Shown piece after piece: positions 8,025 to 16,483 of a stretch of DNA of 64,000 nucleotides. Where the stretch lies: the NCBI RefSeq assembly GCF_001895005.1, contig NZ_BCXH01000015.1:108666-172665 (forward strand), written 5' to 3'. Under the pieces are notes generated by a model. It had not been told where the DNA came from. It saw only the letters and a program-made list of their open reading frames with translations, and did not search any database. A program made the translations under genes and the position numbers. Origin of the DNA: Rhodococcus yunnanensis NBRC 103083. Lineage in GTDB: Bacteria; Actinomycetota; Actinomycetes; Mycobacteriales; Mycobacteriaceae. Positions within the stretch are counted from its first letter, which is position 1. Each line of letters opens with the position of its first letter.

Positions 8025-9350
8025 ATGCGCGTTTTCATCACCGGCGGGACCGGCCATTCCGGTTCGCACATCATCCCCGAGCTCATCGCGGCCGGACATC
8101 AGGTCACCGGCCTGGCCCGTTCGGACACCTCCGCGTCCGCGTTAGCTGCGCTCGGCGCCAGAGTGCGCCGCGGAAGCCTCGAGGACCTCGACGGCCTGAA
8201 AGAAGCAGCCGCAGACTCCGACGGAGTCATCCACGTCGCGCACCGTCAAGACTTGCTCCCGTCCGGCGGGATGGACGCCGTAGCTTCCGCGGAACTTCCG
8301 ATCATGCTCGCCTACGGCGAAGCACTCGCAGGATCGGGAAAACCTCTGGTCGCGGCAGGAAGTATCGGTTCGACCGGGAACTTGGGACGACCCGGCACCG
8401 AAACAGATCCCGCGCTTCCCGTCGGCGTCGAGGACAGTGGCACCCTGCGTGCGCGGAACATCGTGGAATCGACCGTCATCAGCCTCGCTGAGCAGGGTGT
8501 GCGGTCATCGATCGTGCGGATTGCCAATATCGCTCACGATACGACCGATAGCGCCGGCTTCCTCCCTATGCTGATCGCGCTGGCGAAGGAGAGGGGTTTC
8601 GCCGGCTACCCCGGAGACGGCACGAACGTGTGGAACGCCGTGCACGTACGAGATTTGGCGTCCGTGTTCCGACTGGCGCTGGAAAAGGGCCCGGCCGGAA
8701 GCTACTGGCACGCAGTCGAAGACGGCGGCGTCTCGTTCCGTGAGATCGCCGAATCGATCGGCAGTCGCCTGGGCGTGCCTGCTGTGAGCATTCCCTTGGA
8801 CGAACTGATGCTGCCGGGATATTTCGGGTTTCTCTCGAACGTCGTCACCCAGAGTTTCCCGACGTCCAACAACGTCACCCGAAGTACCCTCGGATGGCAG
8901 CCCACTGAGCCGAGCCTGCTCGCCGACCTGGACAACGGTCATTACTTTCCCGTTGTCACCACAGCCGACCGCGACGATGTGGCGACCCTGGCGCGATTTG
9001 TGAACGCCAGCAACAAGTCCGAAGCTATGGCAATGGTCGACGAGGGGGCGGTGTGGCACGAGGCGGCGTCGTTACCCTGGGGTGGAGAATGGACAGGGCC
9101 TGAAGGGTTTACGCGTCTGACTCGCGAAATCGACAAGGTGGTCGAGCTGACCGTGCGGGAGCACGAGATCGTCCAGGCCGGCGCGGCAGTGGAATTGCGA
9201 CTCGACGCTGAGTTCACCTCACGCAAGAGCGGGCGCCGGCTCCCGATGAAGGTCGTGGAGCACTACCGGGTACGCGACGGCAGGATCTACGGAGCCGATG
9301 CCTATTACAAAGACACCCAGGCCGTAAACGACCTCGTAGAACACGGCTGA
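8025..9350 (+). CDS. Fusion: NAD(P)-dependent epimerase/dehydratase domain plus SnoaL-like domain
   Basis: A 441-residue two-domain protein. Residues 1-290 are an extended SDR with glycine motif TGGTGHSG at about 7-14 and NAD(P)-binding and substrate segments such as GVIHVAH and NVWNAVHVRDLA. The usual catalytic YxxxK is not obvious (the matching area reads GTLRARNIV), so this half may be an atypical SDR. Residues about 310-441 form an NTF2/SnoaL-like cone (DEGAVWHEAASLPWGGEWTG, KVVEHYRVRDGRIYGADAYY). SnoaL-like domains act as small isomerases, hydrolases or ligand carriers. The ATG at 8025 has GAAGGGA upstream. The two activities could handle successive steps on one substrate. Neighbours on both sides are F420-reductase-like. 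Confidence 0.8.
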   Translation: MRVFITGGTGHSGSHIIPELIAAGHQVTGLARSDTSASALAALGARVRRGSLEDLDGLKEAAADSDGVIHVAHRQDLLPSGGMDAVASAELPIMLAYGEALAGSGKPLVAAGSIGSTGNLGRPGTETDPALPVGVEDSGTLRARNIVESTVISLAEQGVRSSIVRIANIAHDTTDSAGFLPMLIALAKERGFAGYPGDGTNVWNAVHVRDLASVFRLALEKGPAGSYWHAVEDGGVSFREIAESIGSRLGVPAVSIPLDELMLPGYFGFLSNVVTQSFPTSNNVTRSTLGWQPTEPSLLADLDNGHYFPVVTTADRDDVATLARFVNASNKSEAMAMVDEGAVWHEAASLPWGGEWTGPEGFTRLTREIDKVVELTVREHEIVQAGAAVELRLDAEFTSRKSGRRLPMKVVEHYRVRDGRIYGADAYYKDTQAVNDLVEHG

Positions 9351-9383
9351 TATCACAGCCGTCGACCGACGGAAGGGAATTAC

Positions 9384-10052
9384 ATGACAACAGTGGGATT
9401 CATCGGGAGCGGCAACATCGGCGGTACCGTCGCGCGGCTCGCGGTCAATGCTGGGCATCGAGTTGTGCTCAGCAACTCGCGCGGTCCCGACCCCCTCGCT
9501 GACCTCGTTGCGGAACTAGGGCCGCGATCGTCTGCGTCGACCAGCGTGGAGGCTGCGGTGGCCGGCGACATCGTCATCGTTTCGGTTCCGCTGCAAGCGT
9601 TCCCGGACCTGCCCGCCGCGCATCTTGCCGGGAAGACGGTCATCGACACATGCAACTACAGCCCTGAGCGAGACGGACACATCACCGAACTCGACGACAA
9701 CACGCTCACCTCCAGTCAGTTGCTGGCGCGGCACCTTCCGGGCGCCGCCGTCGTAAAAGCGTTCAACAACATCTTCTGGAAGCACTTGCTGTCACTTGCC
9801 CGTCGTCCGGGGGCTGCCGACCACACGTACCTGCCGATCGCCGCGGATTCCACGGCGGCGATCGCCGCTACGACCGAATTCATCGAGTCCGTCGGGTACA
9901 GCGTCGTGGCCGCTGGGTCGCTGGCCGACAGCTGGCGTCAGGCAACGGGAACGCCGGTGTGGGGGACCCCGTACGGACCCTACTCGAACACGATGGGCAT
10001 ATCGGCCGACGAGGAGGTCATCCGCGCGGCGCTGGGCAGTGCAACGCGCTGA
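9384..10052 (+). CDS. NADP oxidoreductase, coenzyme-F420-dependent type
   Basis: A 222-residue paralogue of the protein at 7274, opening with VGFIGSGNIGG and carrying DIVIVSVPLQAF, GKTVIDTCNY and AVVKAFNNIFW. SRG at the end of strand 2 (SNSRGPD) fits NADP preference. GGAAGGGA just before the ATG at 9384 supports the start, 33 bp after the fusion gene, so the two are likely co-transcribed. The protein family moves hydride with NADPH; F420 itself is made by rhodococci and mycobacteria, so an F420 partner is possible but not shown. Confidence 0.85.
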   Translation: MTTVGFIGSGNIGGTVARLAVNAGHRVVLSNSRGPDPLADLVAELGPRSSASTSVEAAVAGDIVIVSVPLQAFPDLPAAHLAGKTVIDTCNYSPERDGHITELDDNTLTSSQLLARHLPGAAVVKAFNNIFWKHLLSLARRPGAADHTYLPIAADSTAAIAATTEFIESVGYSVVAAGSLADSWRQATGTPVWGTPYGPYSNTMGISADEEVIRAALGSATR

Positions 10053-10202
10053 ACAGGCGGTTATCGGTGCAGCGTGGTCGAGGTGGCGGCCCAGCGCCGG
10101 TCGTAGGTCAGCGAGATGAGCATGTCGGTGCCCTCGAGAGCTTTGCCATGATGGCTGGGACATCCATACCGAAAACTACTCGAGCGTAGATGCCCAGGGA
10201 AT

Positions 10203-10218
10203 ACCCACATCGGTGGGT
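10203..10218. promoter_or_regulatory. Dyad ACCCAC-N4-GTGGGT, copy 1 (upstream of VOC gene)
   Basis: A perfect 6-4-6 palindrome, ACCCACATCGGTGGGT, about 75 bp before the VOC gene start. The same element, with one base changed in the centre, lies at 11972-11987 before the hydrolase/ABC operon. Two matching dyads around a LuxR-type regulator gene suggest its binding site. Confidence 0.6.
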
Positions 10219-10293
10219 GGCGCGATGCGCGCGTGTGCCTGGTCCGATAACCCGTATCTCGCGTATACAGAATCGGACGAAAGGTAATCTTCG

Positions 10294-10788
10294 ATGACGC
10301 AGCCTTTGCTCGACGGTGTGCACCACCTCAAAGTGCCCGCATCCAACCTGTCTCGCAGTCTCGACTGGTACGAAAAGCTTTTCGGCGTTGCGAGGTTGGC
10401 GGAGTTCGACCACATCGGCAGATCGGGCAGAGTTTACGCACATATTCTCGATGTTCCCGGGGTCGGCCTGTTCGAGGTGCGCGAAGCACCGATCACGGCT
10501 GGAAACATGTCGGGGTTCGATCCTGTCACCTATGCCGTGAAGGATCGGCGCGATCTAGCAGCCTGGGCCGAGCATCTCGATAACCTCGGGATCGAGAACT
10601 CGGGCGAAATCAGAGGCGGAATCGGTTGGCTCCTCGTGTTTTGTGACCCCGACGGTATGGCCATCAGGATTTACACACGCCAGCAACATGAACTCGATAT
10701 CGCTGGCGCCGACACTGATTCGCACTGGTTGAGACTGGCGCCGGATTCCTCCATCGTCGACAGCGACGTCCCGCCGGCAGATGGCTGA
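10294..10788 (+). CDS. VOC-family (glyoxalase/extradiol dioxygenase fold) protein
   Basis: A 164-residue single-chain vicinal-oxygen-chelate protein. Two beta-alpha-beta-beta-beta units are visible: GVHHLKVPASNLSRSLDWYEKL at the start and GIGWLLVFCDPDGMAIRIY near residue 115-130. Candidate metal ligands are His in HHLKV, Glu in LFEVRE and Glu/Asp in the second half, but assignment is uncertain. Such proteins include glyoxalases, isomerases and ring-cleaving dioxygenases. The gene has its own dyad upstream (10203) and is followed by the LuxR-type regulator gene 104 bp on. Context with a FAH-family hydrolase and an ABC importer suggests a role in breaking down an imported, perhaps aromatic, compound. 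Confidence 0.8.
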   Translation: MTQPLLDGVHHLKVPASNLSRSLDWYEKLFGVARLAEFDHIGRSGRVYAHILDVPGVGLFEVREAPITAGNMSGFDPVTYAVKDRRDLAAWAEHLDNLGIENSGEIRGGIGWLLVFCDPDGMAIRIYTRQQHELDIAGADTDSHWLRLAPDSSIVDSDVPPADG

Positions 10789-10892
10789 GTCTCTCCCCGT
10801 GTCCAAACCTGTACCCGAGGTGTAGCTGACCGGATACTCTCCGATGGAGCCGCGGTTGCCGTCGGAGTGGCCGCTCGTACAGAGGTCGTCGC

Positions 10893-11948
10893 ATGGAGCA
10901 AGGTCTGATCGAAGTAGTCCGCGACCTGGTGGGCAAGGGCACACGTAGCACCGCCGGCGCCTATGCGCGTGCTGTGGTGGCGTGCGGTCCTGCCGATCAC
11001 GTGACCATAGCGTCGATCGATAGTTCTTCCGGCAACTGCGCTGTTCTGGGCGCATCCGATCAAAGTCTGATCACGGTCGGTACCTCGGTATCAGCCGACA
11101 CTTCGACGCGATTGAGTAACGCGTTGGCCAAGCGTATCTGGAGTTCGGCGGACTTCAGCCGAGAAGCCGACTACACATTGATCGTCGATCAGATGGCCCG
11201 AGCGGCAGGCCTGAAATCAGGATTCAGCATGCCGCTGGTGGTGGATGACAAAGCTGTGGCCGTCATCTGTGCCTCGTCGGTCCGCGAGAACGTGGACTGG
11301 AGCGGATTGGTCGAAGCGATCAACCACGCTGATCTGCTGTTGAAAGCAGGTCTGAGCCTGACCAGCGTCGGCAGCCGTCCGTTGCGATTTCTTGTAATAC
11401 ACCAAGAGTCCCTCATCGGCCACGGGCTCGCTCGGTTGATCGAGCTGGGCTTGGGCGCGGAGGTGGTGCTGGCAGACGGCCACACCGATCCTCGTCTACC
11501 TGCGCTCGCCAGGTCGGTGGACTTGATCGTCGCAGACAGCGGCTTCGTCGACTCGCAGTCCGAAGCAGGCGGGCATCCATTCCGGCCACGAGTTGGTGCT
11601 ACCCCGACGATTGTGGTGACCGAGCCGAATACGGATGTGGACAGTGTCTCGTACGACCGAGTCGTCTCCCGTAGAGCGGCGCACACCGAACTGGTTCCGG
11701 CGATTGCCTTGGCGCTGTCCGGGCTGCGGAGATCTCGAGAACCTGACGTGGACGCGATCGCGTTGACCAGTAGGGAGTTGCAGCTTCTGAGCGAGTTGGA
11801 CACCGGGGCTTCGTTTCAAAAGATTGCCGTCAACATGGGCATAGCCACAATGACCGCACGGAGCTACTCACGCGGGCTGTTCGCCAAACTCGATGTGCAT
11901 TCTCGCGGCGAAGCTGTGTTCGAAGGCCGCCGCCGCGGATATCTCTGA
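10893..11948 (+). CDS. LuxR-family regulator with GAF-like and degenerate receiver-like domains
   Basis: A 351-residue protein. The C-terminus is a LuxR-type helix-turn-helix (LTSRELQLLSELDTGASFQKIAVNMGIATMTARSYSRGLFAKL, about residues 290-335). Before it, LRFLVIHQESLIGHGLARLIELG to TIVVTEPNTDVDSVSYDRVVSRRA has the layout of a response-regulator receiver but lacks the usual phospho-acceptor Asp and the DD pair. The N-terminal 150 residues look like a GAF sensor (VTIASIDSSSGNCAVLG, GFSMPLVVDDKAVAVICASS). It therefore probably senses a small molecule and is not a phosphorylated two-component regulator. The paired ACCCAC-N4-GTGGGT dyads on both sides are its likely targets (inference). Confidence 0.8.
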   Translation: MEQGLIEVVRDLVGKGTRSTAGAYARAVVACGPADHVTIASIDSSSGNCAVLGASDQSLITVGTSVSADTSTRLSNALAKRIWSSADFSREADYTLIVDQMARAAGLKSGFSMPLVVDDKAVAVICASSVRENVDWSGLVEAINHADLLLKAGLSLTSVGSRPLRFLVIHQESLIGHGLARLIELGLGAEVVLADGHTDPRLPALARSVDLIVADSGFVDSQSEAGGHPFRPRVGATPTIVVTEPNTDVDSVSYDRVVSRRAAHTELVPAIALALSGLRRSREPDVDAIALTSRELQLLSELDTGASFQKIAVNMGIATMTARSYSRGLFAKLDVHSRGEAVFEGRRRGYL

Positions 11949-11971
11949 GTACCAGGCCCACTGCTCGCAGC

Positions 11972-11987
11972 ACCCACATCAGTGGGT
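11972..11987. promoter_or_regulatory. Dyad ACCCAC-N4-GTGGGT, copy 2 (upstream of hydrolase/ABC operon)
   Basis: ACCCACATCAGTGGGT, identical to the copy at 10203-10218 except for one central base, about 102 bp before the hydrolase ATG. A second, different palindrome follows at 12033-12062. Confidence 0.6.
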
Positions 11988-12032
11988 ACAGGACTGCGAT
12001 GTCTGTGGCTGGTGTCGCCTCCATTTCCCCGA

Positions 12033-12062
12033 CATGCTCTATGAGCTAGGTCATAGAGCATG
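12033..12062. promoter_or_regulatory. 12-bp-arm palindrome in the hydrolase operon leader
   Basis: CATGCTCTATGA (12033-12044), a 6-base spacer GCTAGG, then TCATAGAGCATG (12051-12062): a perfect inverted repeat ending 26 bp before the ATG and 10 bp before the ribosome site. It could be a repressor operator or, in RNA, a stem that affects translation of the operon. Confidence 0.7.
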
Positions 12063-12088
12063 GCCGCGTCGAGATGAGGAGTGACGGA

Positions 12089-13009
12089 ATGAAATTGGTG
12101 AGTTTCGGTTCGGTAGGAATCGAACGCCCCGGCGTGTTGCAAGGCGGGCAAATACTCGACGTCTGCGCAGCCTTGGCTCGTCGTGGTCATTTTGGAATTC
12201 ACACAATGATTGACCTCATCTCTCTTCCACATTGGCAAGAGATTCTGAAGGTTTTGATCGACGAATGCCTTCCCCGCGATTGGGTCGATGCCTCGGGCGT
12301 GCGGCTTGGCGCGCCTGTACCGCGCCCCGGAAAAGTTATTGTGATCGGAGCCAACACATACTCGCATGTCGCGGAAGCCGCCCTGGTCAGTAACAACGAA
12401 CCGCCGCTCGAGGTAATGGCTCTGGCCAAAGCCGGCACTGCAGTGGTCGGACCGAACGATGACGTCGTGCGACCGGACGGGGCGCGCACGTTGGACTACG
12501 AGGTTGAACTTGGAGTCATCATCGGACAAGCCGTCCGCAACATACCGGAATCTCGGGCGCTGGAGGCGGTCGCCGGCTACACCAGCGTGAACGAGATGTC
12601 GGATCGAGACATGCAGACTTCGTCGCACGAGACCAATTCCTTCTATCGCACCCACTTTCTGGGTAAGAGTTACGACGGTTTCTGCCCGGCAGGACCTGCC
12701 TTGGTCACGTTGGACGAAATGGGTGAGCCCGGTGACACGCGGCTTCGCACATGGGTGAATGACGAACTCCGACAGGACGATACGCTGCTGGATTTGGTCT
12801 TCCCGGTCGAACGCATAGTCTCGTATCTGTCCAAGGTCATGACCCTGTTACCTGGGGACCTGATCTGCACGGGCAGTCCTGCAGGCGTCGGCGCGTTCCG
12901 GGAGCCGTTGGGATATCTCGAACCGGGAGACACCGTGCGAACCGACATCACAGGCATCGGCGGAACCGCGAATCTCATCACCACACTGGAAACGCTCGAA
13001 CCGGTGTGA
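12089..13009 (+). CDS. Fumarylacetoacetate-hydrolase-family protein
   Basis: A 306-residue FAH-fold enzyme; the family includes hydrolases, decarboxylases and isomerases acting on 1,3-diketo or 2-oxo acids from aromatic catabolism. The catalytic core is recognisable from VIVIGANTYSHVAEA, DYEVELGVIIG (metal-binding acid residues), GYTSVNEMSDRDMQ, GKSYDGFCPAGPALV and DLICTGSPAGVG. The N-terminal domain of about 75 residues is the usual cap. GATGAGGAG before ATG 12089 sets the start. It begins an operon with the ABC transporter genes that follow at 13067-16483, so it probably works on the imported compound or its first breakdown product. Confidence 0.88.
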   Translation: MKLVSFGSVGIERPGVLQGGQILDVCAALARRGHFGIHTMIDLISLPHWQEILKVLIDECLPRDWVDASGVRLGAPVPRPGKVIVIGANTYSHVAEAALVSNNEPPLEVMALAKAGTAVVGPNDDVVRPDGARTLDYEVELGVIIGQAVRNIPESRALEAVAGYTSVNEMSDRDMQTSSHETNSFYRTHFLGKSYDGFCPAGPALVTLDEMGEPGDTRLRTWVNDELRQDDTLLDLVFPVERIVSYLSKVMTLLPGDLICTGSPAGVGAFREPLGYLEPGDTVRTDITGIGGTANLITTLETLEPV

Positions 13010-13066
13010 CACCGCGTTTCGCAACGTCCGCACGATCATTGACAGAAGATTCCCGGAAAGGGCGTC

Positions 13067-14059
13067 ATGGCCCAGAACAACTTTCTCTCAGCACCCCTCG
13101 TCGCGGCGACAGCTCTGATGCTACTCGCAGCGTGCGCATCGTCCGACGGCTCCGTGGACGAAAGCGGAGTCCACAGCATCAAGATCGGAAGCACCCCTTC
13201 GCTCTCCGCCGCCTCGCTGAACCTGGCCGCCGAGCCCGATGGGCCCCTTGCCGGCCACGGTATTTCGATAGAGCAGCAGACGGTTCAGGGTGGACCGCAG
13301 GCCCTGCCGCTTCTCTTGAACGGGCAGTTGCAAATCACAGTGGGCGACCCCGCCAGCATAATCCTGGCAGCATCCAAGAAGACTCCCTTGGTCATTGTCG
13401 GCCAGGCGGTCGTCGTATCTCCTGACGCCTCGAAGGACACGTCGGCGATCGTTGCGCGTGACACCACCGCAATTACCTCCCCCTCCGACCTGAATGGAAA
13501 GACTGTAGCGGTGGTGGCGCTCAACAGTCTGAATACCCTCGTCGTCAGAAACCTGGTAGACAAAGATGGGGGAGATTCAAGTTCGGTGAAGTTTGTCGAA
13601 CTGCCATTCGGTCAGATCGCCGAGTCCATTTCCGCAGGGAGGGTCGATGCGGCGCTGTTGATCGAACCGTTCAAGTCCGAAGCTGTAGCTGCAGGCCTGA
13701 AAATCGTTTCTCCCGCTGCGTCGGCGTCAGTTCCCGGTGTGCCTCAAGCCGCCTACATCACCACAAAGTCATTTGCAGAAAAGAATCCACAGTTGATCGC
13801 AGACTTTGCTTCCTCGATCGCTGCTGCAAACGAGGAGTTGGAAGCAGACAAGTCGACAGTGAAGAGCATTGCACTCGAGACGACCCAGCTTTCGGCGGAG
13901 CAACTCGACGCAATGACGTTGCCGACCTTTGTTCCGGCTTCGATCCAGCTAGGCCCACTCGAAGACCTTGCGGGGTTGATGCAGCAGTACGAGATGCTGG
14001 GAGCACCGTTCGACGTCCGGTCGATTGTAGATCCGGCTGCGCTAGCCGATGGCCGGTGA
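13067..14059 (+). CDS. ABC transporter substrate-binding lipoprotein, SsuA/TauA/NMT1 type
   Basis: A 330-residue secreted lipoprotein that would capture substrate for the permeases downstream. The N-terminus is a lipoprotein signal with lipobox LLAAC (Cys near residue 23). The mature part has two-lobe features of NMT1/SsuA proteins: KIGSTPSLSAASLNLA, GGPQALPLLLNGQLQI, DLNGKTVAVVALNSLNTL and GRVDAALLIEPF. This group binds sulfonates, nitrate, aromatic acids or pyrimidines; the ligand cannot be told. It ends in a GTGA overlap with the first permease gene. Confidence 0.88.
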   Translation: MAQNNFLSAPLVAATALMLLAACASSDGSVDESGVHSIKIGSTPSLSAASLNLAAEPDGPLAGHGISIEQQTVQGGPQALPLLLNGQLQITVGDPASIILAASKKTPLVIVGQAVVVSPDASKDTSAIVARDTTAITSPSDLNGKTVAVVALNSLNTLVVRNLVDKDGGDSSSVKFVELPFGQIAESISAGRVDAALLIEPFKSEAVAAGLKIVSPAASASVPGVPQAAYITTKSFAEKNPQLIADFASSIAAANEELEADKSTVKSIALETTQLSAEQLDAMTLPTFVPASIQLGPLEDLAGLMQQYEMLGAPFDVRSIVDPAALADGR

Positions 14060-14856
14060 CAAGGGTGAAAGCATCTGTGCGCCATGAAGGGGCGAGGCAG
14101 CTCTATCGCATCGGTGCCGTCGCAGTAGCGGTCGTCGGCTGGCAGTTCGCGTGCGAAATCGGACTAGTACCCGGTAGCGCGATAGCTTCGCCAATCGGGC
14201 TTTCGGAGTCGGTCTTCGAGATCGTTCGGACCACGCAGTTCTGGTCGAACAGCGTAAGCACACTTCGAAGTTGGATCCTCGGTTTTGCGATCGCGGCGGG
14301 ACTGGCCATACCTACTGGACTCGTCATAGGCTCCAGTCACGTCGGGTATCGGATGACTCGAGTGATGATCGATATACTCAGGTCGCTTCCCCCCGTGGCT
14401 ATTATCCCTCTGGTGCTCCTGTTGTACGGTGCTACGGAGAAGATGGCAGTCGTCATTATCGTTCTGGGCTCGGTGTGGCCCATCCTCCTGCAAAGCATCG
14501 ATGGCGCAAGACAAGTCGATCCCACAGTGCGCGAGATGGCTCTGTCCTATCGTGTGCCTCGGCCTTTGAAGAATTTCGTCGTAGTCCTACCCAGCGCAGC
14601 GCCATTCATAGCTACAGGTCTGCGAATCGCAGGGACGATGTCACTATTGTTGGCAATTGGTGCGGAGCTTATCGGCGGTGCGCCAGGTCTGGGCTCTGCG
14701 ATAGTTCAGTTTCAGCTGGTGGGGGATGTGGACGGGGTGTTCGCAATAGTTGTGGTAACAGCAGTTCTCGGCATTGTCCTCAATCAATTCATGTTGAACT
14801 TGGAGCGTAAGGTCCTGCGTTGGCATCCCTCGCATCGAATCGTGGTCTCGGCATGA
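14056..14856 (+). CDS. ABC transporter permease, SsuC/TauC type
   Basis: A 266-residue inner-membrane protein with about six helices and the EAA cytoplasmic loop (REMALSYRVPRPLKNFVVVLPSAAPF) that docks to the ATPase. GTG start at 14056 overlaps the preceding stop (GTGA). A second permease follows directly, so the importer is likely to use a heterodimer, which is less common in the Ssu/Tau group where one permease usually forms a homodimer. Confidence 0.88.
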   Translation: MTRVKASVRHEGARQLYRIGAVAVAVVGWQFACEIGLVPGSAIASPIGLSESVFEIVRTTQFWSNSVSTLRSWILGFAIAAGLAIPTGLVIGSSHVGYRMTRVMIDILRSLPPVAIIPLVLLLYGATEKMAVVIIVLGSVWPILLQSIDGARQVDPTVREMALSYRVPRPLKNFVVVLPSAAPFIATGLRIAGTMSLLLAIGAELIGGAPGLGSAIVQFQLVGDVDGVFAIVVVTAVLGIVLNQFMLNLERKVLRWHPSHRIVVSA

Positions 14857-15629
14857 AGGCGTCCGCCAGGTCGCGTGCCTTGATTCTGGAGTTCACTGTG
14901 CCGGTCGCGTGTTTCGCTTTGTGGTGGATACTCAGTAGCAACAGTGAATCTCTCTATTTTCCGCCTTTGTCTGAGATACTTCGAACATTTCGAGATCTAT
15001 GGTTGCTCGACGGCTTCAGCTCTGACTTTCTACCCAGCATGCAGAATCTCATCCTCGGCCTCACTGCTGCGGGTTTTCTTGGGATCGCTGTGGGTTGCAT
15101 TCTGGGACTTACGCCAGTTCTCTGTCATGCGCTGACGCCCATAGTCGAATTCATGCGTGCTGTACCCGCTGTGACGGTGCTCCCGATAGCATTGCTGCTG
15201 CTCGGCCTATCGCCGGAAGCGCGGATCTCGGTGGTCGTATACGGCTCTATCTGGCCCATTCTCCTCAATACGATCGACGGAGTCAGGTCAGTGGATCCGG
15301 TTGTCCTCGACGTCGCTCAATCTTATCGCGTGCCGCGATGGCGCAGGCTGATCCTGATTGTCCTGCCCGCTGCTTCCCCTCAAATCATGGCAGGGTTGCG
15401 AACCGCTCTTTCGCTCGGAATTACGTTGATTGTTCTGAGCGAGCTGTTTGGTTCGACCAATGGTATCGGCTATTCGATTCTACAAGCGCAGCGCGACTAC
15501 GAACCCACCGGCGTATGGGCGGGAATCCTGTTGCTCGGGATCGTCGGTTACGGAGCGAACATGGCGTTGCGCGTCGTCGAGTCGATTCTGCTGGGGTGGC
15601 ACAGGCAAATGATTGCGGGTCAACGATGA
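14853..15629 (+). CDS. ABC transporter permease, SsuC/TauC type (second subunit)
   Basis: A 258-residue permease similar in layout to the preceding one, with EAA loop LDVAQSYRVPRWRRLILIVLP and helices before and after. ATG 14853 overlaps the previous stop (ATGA). A frame open upstream would add a short soluble N-terminus, but the overlap start is the more likely one. Its partner ATPase follows at 15665. Confidence 0.88.
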   Translation: MKASARSRALILEFTVPVACFALWWILSSNSESLYFPPLSEILRTFRDLWLLDGFSSDFLPSMQNLILGLTAAGFLGIAVGCILGLTPVLCHALTPIVEFMRAVPAVTVLPIALLLLGLSPEARISVVVYGSIWPILLNTIDGVRSVDPVVLDVAQSYRVPRWRRLILIVLPAASPQIMAGLRTALSLGITLIVLSELFGSTNGIGYSILQAQRDYEPTGVWAGILLLGIVGYGANMALRVVESILLGWHRQMIAGQR

Positions 15630-15664
15630 AGTCGTGCATGGTCACCAACGAAACAGGAGTTCAT

Positions 15665-16483
15665 ATGCAGTCTGCGGCCATCAAATTGAATGCCGGTCCT
15701 ACCAACGATGTTGTGCTATCGGTGCGCGGGGTGTCGAAGACCTACGGCTCGGGGCGCGACGGTCGACTGGTCCTCGACGGTGTAAACGTAGAAGTCGAAC
15801 GAGGGGAGTTCGTCTGCATTGTTGGCCCCTCGGGCGCCGGCAAGACAACTCTGATCAGATGTATGGCCGGATTGATGCGCCCCAGTGCGGGAACAGTTCA
15901 ACTCGACGAGGCTCTAGTGGAGAGCCCACCCGAGGGTCTTGCCGTCGTATTCCAGGATTACAGTCGCTCCCTCCTACCGTGGATGTCGATTGCAGGAAAC
16001 GTCAGGCTGCCTTTGCGTGGCAAAGGGATCCCCAAGAAGGAACAGACAGCGCGAGTCTCGGAAGCACTGGAAGCAGTCAATCTTGGGCACACTGCCGAGC
16101 AATATCCCTGGCAGCTCTCCGGAGGGATGCAACAGCGTGTGGCCATTGCCAGGGCTCTCGCGTCCAACCCCGAGGCCCTATTGATGGACGAGCCGTTCGC
16201 CTCGGTGGATGCTCAGACCCGTTCGGAACTCGAAGACTTGATTTTGGGAGTACGTGCACAGTATGGCGTGACCGTTGTACTGGTAACGCACGACATCGAC
16301 GAGGCCGTCTACCTGTCAGACCGTATCGTGGTGCTCAGCGGTTCGCCGACCCATGTAAAAGAGGTGATCGCGGTTGAGCTTGGGACCACACGTAGCCAAA
16401 TGGAAACCAAAGCGACGCCGACTTTCGCTCGACTCCGAACACACGTACTCGGATTGATCACGAAACAACAGACACCGGTGTGA
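15665..16483 (+). CDS. ABC transporter ATPase, SsuB/TauB type
   Basis: A 272-residue ATPase that drives the importer encoded by the three preceding genes. It has Walker A GPSGAGKT, Q-loop VFQDYSRSLLPWMS, signature LSGGMQQR, Walker B ALLMDEP and the switch His in LVTHDIDEA. AGGAG at 15653-15657 favours ATG 15665; an ATG at 15626 (ATGA overlap with the permease stop) is in the same frame and would add 13 residues. It is the last gene of the operon starting at 12089. Confidence 0.9.
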   Translation: MQSAAIKLNAGPTNDVVLSVRGVSKTYGSGRDGRLVLDGVNVEVERGEFVCIVGPSGAGKTTLIRCMAGLMRPSAGTVQLDEALVESPPEGLAVVFQDYSRSLLPWMSIAGNVRLPLRGKGIPKKEQTARVSEALEAVNLGHTAEQYPWQLSGGMQQRVAIARALASNPEALLMDEPFASVDAQTRSELEDLILGVRAQYGVTVVLVTHDIDEAVYLSDRIVVLSGSPTHVKEVIAVELGTTRSQMETKATPTFARLRTHVLGLITKQQTPV

